64,000 nt of DNA, taken from positions 62,001-126,000 of the forward strand of contig QOOS01000002.1 of assembly GCA_003331425.1 (NCBI GenBank), read 5' to 3'. The stretch is from Candidatus Nitrosopumilus sp. Lineage in GTDB: Archaea > Thermoproteota > Nitrososphaeria > Nitrososphaerales > Nitrosopumilaceae. The position numbers and the translations under genes are program-made. Positions 61,491 through 64,000 of this stretch are shown here, in pieces. Positions within the stretch are counted from its first letter, which is position 1; every line of letters begins with the position of its first letter. The notes beneath the pieces were generated by a model. That model saw only the letters and a list, made by a program, of their open reading frames with translations. It was not told where the DNA came from and searched no databases.

Positions 61491-61949
61491 TTATTCTTTA
61501 AAATCTTCTAAAACTAAAAGGGCATGTCCTTTAGGTTTGACCTTTGGATATGTTTTGAAAATTTTCCCTTTTTCATTAACTAAAAATGAACTTCTAGTAA
61601 CACCCATGTATTCTCGCCCCATGAATTTTTTCATTCCCCAAACACCAAATAGTTTGGAAACTTCTTTTTCTGAATCTGATAATAATACGTATTTGATTCC
61701 CATTTTAGTACAGAATTTTTTATGGGAATCTACATCATCTGGACTAATTCCAATAATTTCAATATCTTCTTTTTGAAATTTTTTATATTCTGTTGAAAAT
61801 TCATCTGCTTGAGTTGAACATCCTGGAGTGAAGTCTTTTGGATAAAAGTAAATGACATGTTTTTTTCCTTTGAAATCTGTTGATTTTATCTTATTTCCTT
61901 CTGAATCATTTAAAGTAAATTTTGGAACTGAATCTCCTTCCTCTAACAT
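61491..61949 (-). CDS. bcp: Peroxiredoxin, PrxQ/BCP type
   Basis: 152 residues from ATG 61949. Peroxidatic C44 in DFTPGCSTQADEF. E. coli BCP's second Cys five residues on is absent, but C80 (SHKKFCTKMG) matches the distal resolving Cys seen in some PrxQ enzymes. Reduces peroxides. The start is set by the TATA box TTTCTATAAATA, 22-33 nt upstream, which overlaps the region before an alternative ATG at 61970. Confidence 0.9.
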   Translation of the reverse strand: MLEEGDSVPKFTLNDSEGNKIKSTDFKGKKHVIYFYPKDFTPGCSTQADEFSTEYKKFQKEDIEIIGISPDDVDSHKKFCTKMGIKYVLLSDSEKEVSKLFGVWGMKKFMGREYMGVTRSSFLVNEKGKIFKTYPKVKPKGHALLVLEDFKE

Positions 61950-61970
61950 ACTATTTTTTTTGAAATTCAT

Positions 61971-61982
61971 TATTTATAGAAA
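61971..61982 (-). promoter_or_regulatory. TATA box of bcp
   Basis: TTTCTATAAATA on the minus strand, centred about 27 nt before ATG 61949. It makes the longer ORF from 61970 unlikely, because transcription would begin near 61950. Confidence 0.55.
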
Positions 61983-62037
61983 TTGACCGTTTTCATCATG
62001 GTACTAGTATGTTCTAAGATCTAATCTCAATCCAATT

Positions 62038-62047
62038 GTTTATATTG
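62038..62047 (+). promoter_or_regulatory. TATA box of second aquaporin gene
   Basis: GTTTATATTG is centred about 27 nt before ATG 62069, giving a leaderless transcript and excluding the upstream TTG-type start at 62036. Confidence 0.5.
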
Positions 62048-62068
62048 AAATCCCTTGGGAATTTCGTG

Positions 62069-62782
62069 ATGGTTAACACTCGCGCATGGCTTGCTGAAGC
62101 AATTGCAACGTTTGGACTTGTATTCTTTGGTCCATTATCTGTAATTTTAGCTGCAGCATACTTTGGTGAAGGGTTGTCCACAGAAGCCGTAATTTTCATT
62201 TCATTAGGTCACGGTGGTGCAATTGCATTAATGGTATATGCATTTGGTCACGTTTCAGGGGCTCACATTAACCCAGCAGTAACAATTCCTATGATGATTA
62301 CTAAAAAAATTGGTGTCAAAGATGGAATTGGATATATTCTATTTCAAATAATTGGTGCAGTTATTGCAACCGCCACATTGGCTGTAATATTTCCAGAAAT
62401 TGGAAAACAAGTATTATGGGGTGCTCATGGTGGTCCAAGTGAAATCATTAATGGCAGTTTAATTTCTGCTGTTGTTTTAGAGGCAATTTTCACATTCTTC
62501 TTAGTAGTTGTAATTTTTATGACTGCTGTTCACAAAAAGGCACCAAAGAGTGTTTATGGTGCAGCAATCGGTGGTATGGTTTTCTTATTACACTTAGTCG
62601 GCGTACCATTAACTGGTGCATCTATGAATCCAGCAAGATCATTTTCTCCTGCATTAATTTCAGGTGATGCTGGATTATGGGAAGTTCAATGGATTTATTG
62701 GGTTGGTCCAATCATCGGCGGTATAATTGGTGGTGCTTTGATGACTTTCATTTACGTTAACAAAGCAGAAAAAGAAGATTAA
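62069..62782 (+). CDS. MIP-family channel (aquaporin), second copy
   Basis: 237 residues from ATG 62069. Six helices; pore motifs SGAHINPAVT (about 62-71) and GASMNPARSFSPAL (about 185-198). The selectivity region and HVSGAHINPAVTIP resemble AqpM/AqpZ-type water channels more than the ars-linked copy at 3 kb. Water, glycerol, ammonia or CO2 could be the substrate; the sequence does not decide. Confidence 0.9.
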   Translation: MVNTRAWLAEAIATFGLVFFGPLSVILAAAYFGEGLSTEAVIFISLGHGGAIALMVYAFGHVSGAHINPAVTIPMMITKKIGVKDGIGYILFQIIGAVIATATLAVIFPEIGKQVLWGAHGGPSEIINGSLISAVVLEAIFTFFLVVVIFMTAVHKKAPKSVYGAAIGGMVFLLHLVGVPLTGASMNPARSFSPALISGDAGLWEVQWIYWVGPIIGGIIGGALMTFIYVNKAEKED

Positions 62783-62823
62783 TTTTCTAAATCCCAACAT
62801 TTTTAAAAATTTAAAATTATTTT

Positions 62824-63264
62824 TTGATATTGTCCTCAAATGAACTATTTGAATTATTTATCATTGAATTTGAAAAATTAGAAAATTTGGTAAATAAATT
62901 GAATTCTGAAAATGAATTACCTGTAAATCAAATTGTTGAGATTTACTATCAAATTACAAATGTCTCATCAATGATTGAGGTAATGAAACAACAAATTGAT
63001 AAATCTGATTTAAGTTCTTTTGAAAAAATCTCAAATGTCGAAAATTTTATTTCTAAAAAATTTAATTCTACTATTCATCCTAAAATTATGAATAATATTG
63101 AAAATTCTATTTCTGAAATTACTAAGAATTTACAATCTTTAGATTCTGATCAAAAATCAAAGGAAATTATTGAAAATGAGGCTAAATTATATGAAAAATT
63201 GCGTGAAATAATGAGTACAAAAGAATTTGTAAAACAATATGCTGCAGGTTTATCTGATGATTGA
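62824..63264 (+). CDS. Helical coiled-coil protein upstream of methyltransferase
   Basis: 146 residues, all helical (FELFIIEFEKLENLVNKLN; NFISKKFNSTIHPKIMNNIEN). No known family. The start is TTG 62824 or 62830. Its last bases overlap the ATG of the next gene (ATG 63257, stop 63264), so translation is coupled; a partner of the methyltransferase is plausible. Confidence 0.55.
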   Translation: MILSSNELFELFIIEFEKLENLVNKLNSENELPVNQIVEIYYQITNVSSMIEVMKQQIDKSDLSSFEKISNVENFISKKFNSTIHPKIMNNIENSISEITKNLQSLDSDQKSKEIIENEAKLYEKLREIMSTKEFVKQYAAGLSDD

Positions 63265-64000
63265 AAAACTTGCTGAAAATTTAATTAATTTAAAAAAAGA
63301 ATTTGCCTCTAATTATGATGGGTCTAGTCAAATTCAAGAATTTCTCCCACTTTCTAACTCTGATTTATTTCCCATTGATAAAGAAGAACTAAAATTACTT
63401 CATGAGTTTGCAGAAAAAAATCCTATTTACTATAATTCATTTGAAACAATACTTGGTGGAATTCCTTGTATTGTATATGAAGGTGATATTAACAAATACT
63501 GGCTAAATAGTATTCAACATAATTCAAGTCATGCACCTTTTTCTCCTACTTGGATTATGTCTGCATATATTATGACATTATTTGCAAAAGAGTATGGTTA
63601 TTCCCAAATAATTGATATTGGTTCTGGTGATGGAAGAATTGCGTATTGTGGTAAGGTCATAGGTGTTGAGTCATATAGTATTGAACTTGATAATCAATTA
63701 ACTGATCTTCAAAAATCCCTTAGTACAAATGTTAATTTTAATCCTTATTGTTTTGACGCAACTCAATTTGATTATTCTTCATTAAATTTAACCATACCAT
63801 TATTCTTCATCGGTGGACTTGCTCAAATGGGTGGTGTTGAATTAGCAACAGGTGTTTTGAAAAAAATTGAATCTGAATTTAATTTACTACATAACTCTGG
63901 TTGGATTTTTGCAGGTACTGTGTCAAAAAAATATCGTGCAGATCCAAAAAATATGTCTGGTTGGGGAAGTTTTATTGAAAATAATTCTTTAAAATTAATG
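63257..64000 (+). CDS. SAM-dependent methyltransferase-like protein, 3' end outside window
   Basis: 248 codons are open to the window end. The first 100 residues are a leader domain (YDGSSQIQEFLPLSNSDLFP...). From about 113 the Rossmann motif I IIDIGSGDGRIAYCGKVIGVE appears with ESYSIELDNQL as acidic loop II. Class I methyltransferase fold is likely. It starts 8 nt inside the upstream coiled-coil gene. Substrate unknown. Confidence 0.7.
   Translation, partial: MIEKLAENLINLKKEFASNYDGSSQIQEFLPLSNSDLFPIDKEELKLLHEFAEKNPIYYNSFETILGGIPCIVYEGDINKYWLNSIQHNSSHAPFSPTWIMSAYIMTLFAKEYGYSQIIDIGSGDGRIAYCGKVIGVESYSIELDNQLTDLQKSLSTNVNFNPYCFDATQFDYSSLNLTIPLFFIGGLAQMGGVELATGVLKKIESEFNLLHNSGWIFAGTVSKKYRADPKNMSGWGSFIENNSLKLM

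Noticed and set aside
1-64000. CRISPR arrays, insertion sequences or prophage
   Set aside because: No regularly spaced repeats, transposase or phage gene found in any frame.

Overview
The window is an AT-rich archaeal chromosome segment. It carries archaeal information-processing genes (TFB, Gar1, SRP19, SRP54, aIF1A, aIF5A, ribosomal proteins S8e, S24e and S27Ae, Pus10, Dph6), an A-type ATPase subunit C, intron-bearing tRNAs and the archaeal form of the shikimate pathway. Together with a CFI-box surface protein, a siroheme decarboxylase fusion, a bicarbonate transporter and many TATA boxes about 25 nt before start codons, this points to a marine ammonia-oxidising archaeon of the Nitrosopumilus type. 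The genus is an inference from gene content. Coding density is very high, with many ATGA or TAATG overlaps. I see no insertion sequence, prophage or CRISPR array.

Layout. 1-2.2 kb: end of a surface protein, a phosphate-transporter remnant, and bicarbonate transporter sbtA with its PII-like partner sbtB. 2.2-7.4 kb: arsR, divergent arsC-aquaporin, running directly into hemL-hemC-cobA-hemD. 7.4-13.4 kb: purE, then sufB-sufD-Rieske-sufS-sufU. 13.4-19.6 kb: pgk, PAP2 phosphatase, a histone-H1-like lysine-rich protein, an OB-fold protein, tRNA-Leu, a DedA-like membrane protein and an HD hydrolase. 19.6-26.6 kb: hemB-hemA-precorrin-2 dehydrogenase, a fused siroheme decarboxylase, a chlorite-dismutase-family protein and sufC. 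26.7-32.4 kb: TFB, Gar1, SRP19, S8e, scpB, scpA, alcohol dehydrogenase, aIF1A and a cold-shock protein. 32.5-43 kb: ATPase subunit C, tRNA-Tyr, aIF5A, a probable box C/D sRNA, dph6, SRP54, pus10, S27Ae, S24e, apgM and a GalT-like protein. 43.4-48.4 kb: sugar-nucleotide genes and thiamine genes (thiDN, thiC). 48.4-57.3 kb: one nine-gene aromatic amino acid run. 57.5-64 kb: a futalosine-pathway radical SAM enzyme and a UbiD decarboxylase, a repeat-rich soluble protein, a peroxiredoxin, a second aquaporin, and a methyltransferase cut by the window end.

How the genes work together. The two hem clusters give a full route from glutamyl-tRNA to uroporphyrinogen III and siroheme. The AhbA-AhbB-like fusion and the HemQ-like protein suggest that heme is made from siroheme through coproheme. 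The Suf genes supply Fe-S clusters. The aro run contains every step from the archaeal ADTH precursor to chorismate and prephenate, including a chorismate mutase-aminotransferase fusion.

Reading the gaps gave items that ordinary gene calling could miss: a 40-residue C2H2 zinc-finger protein, two 32-residue proteins (one lysine/arginine-rich, one zinc-finger-like), an N-terminal ScpB extension without a standard start codon, and a box C/D guide RNA upstream of dph6.
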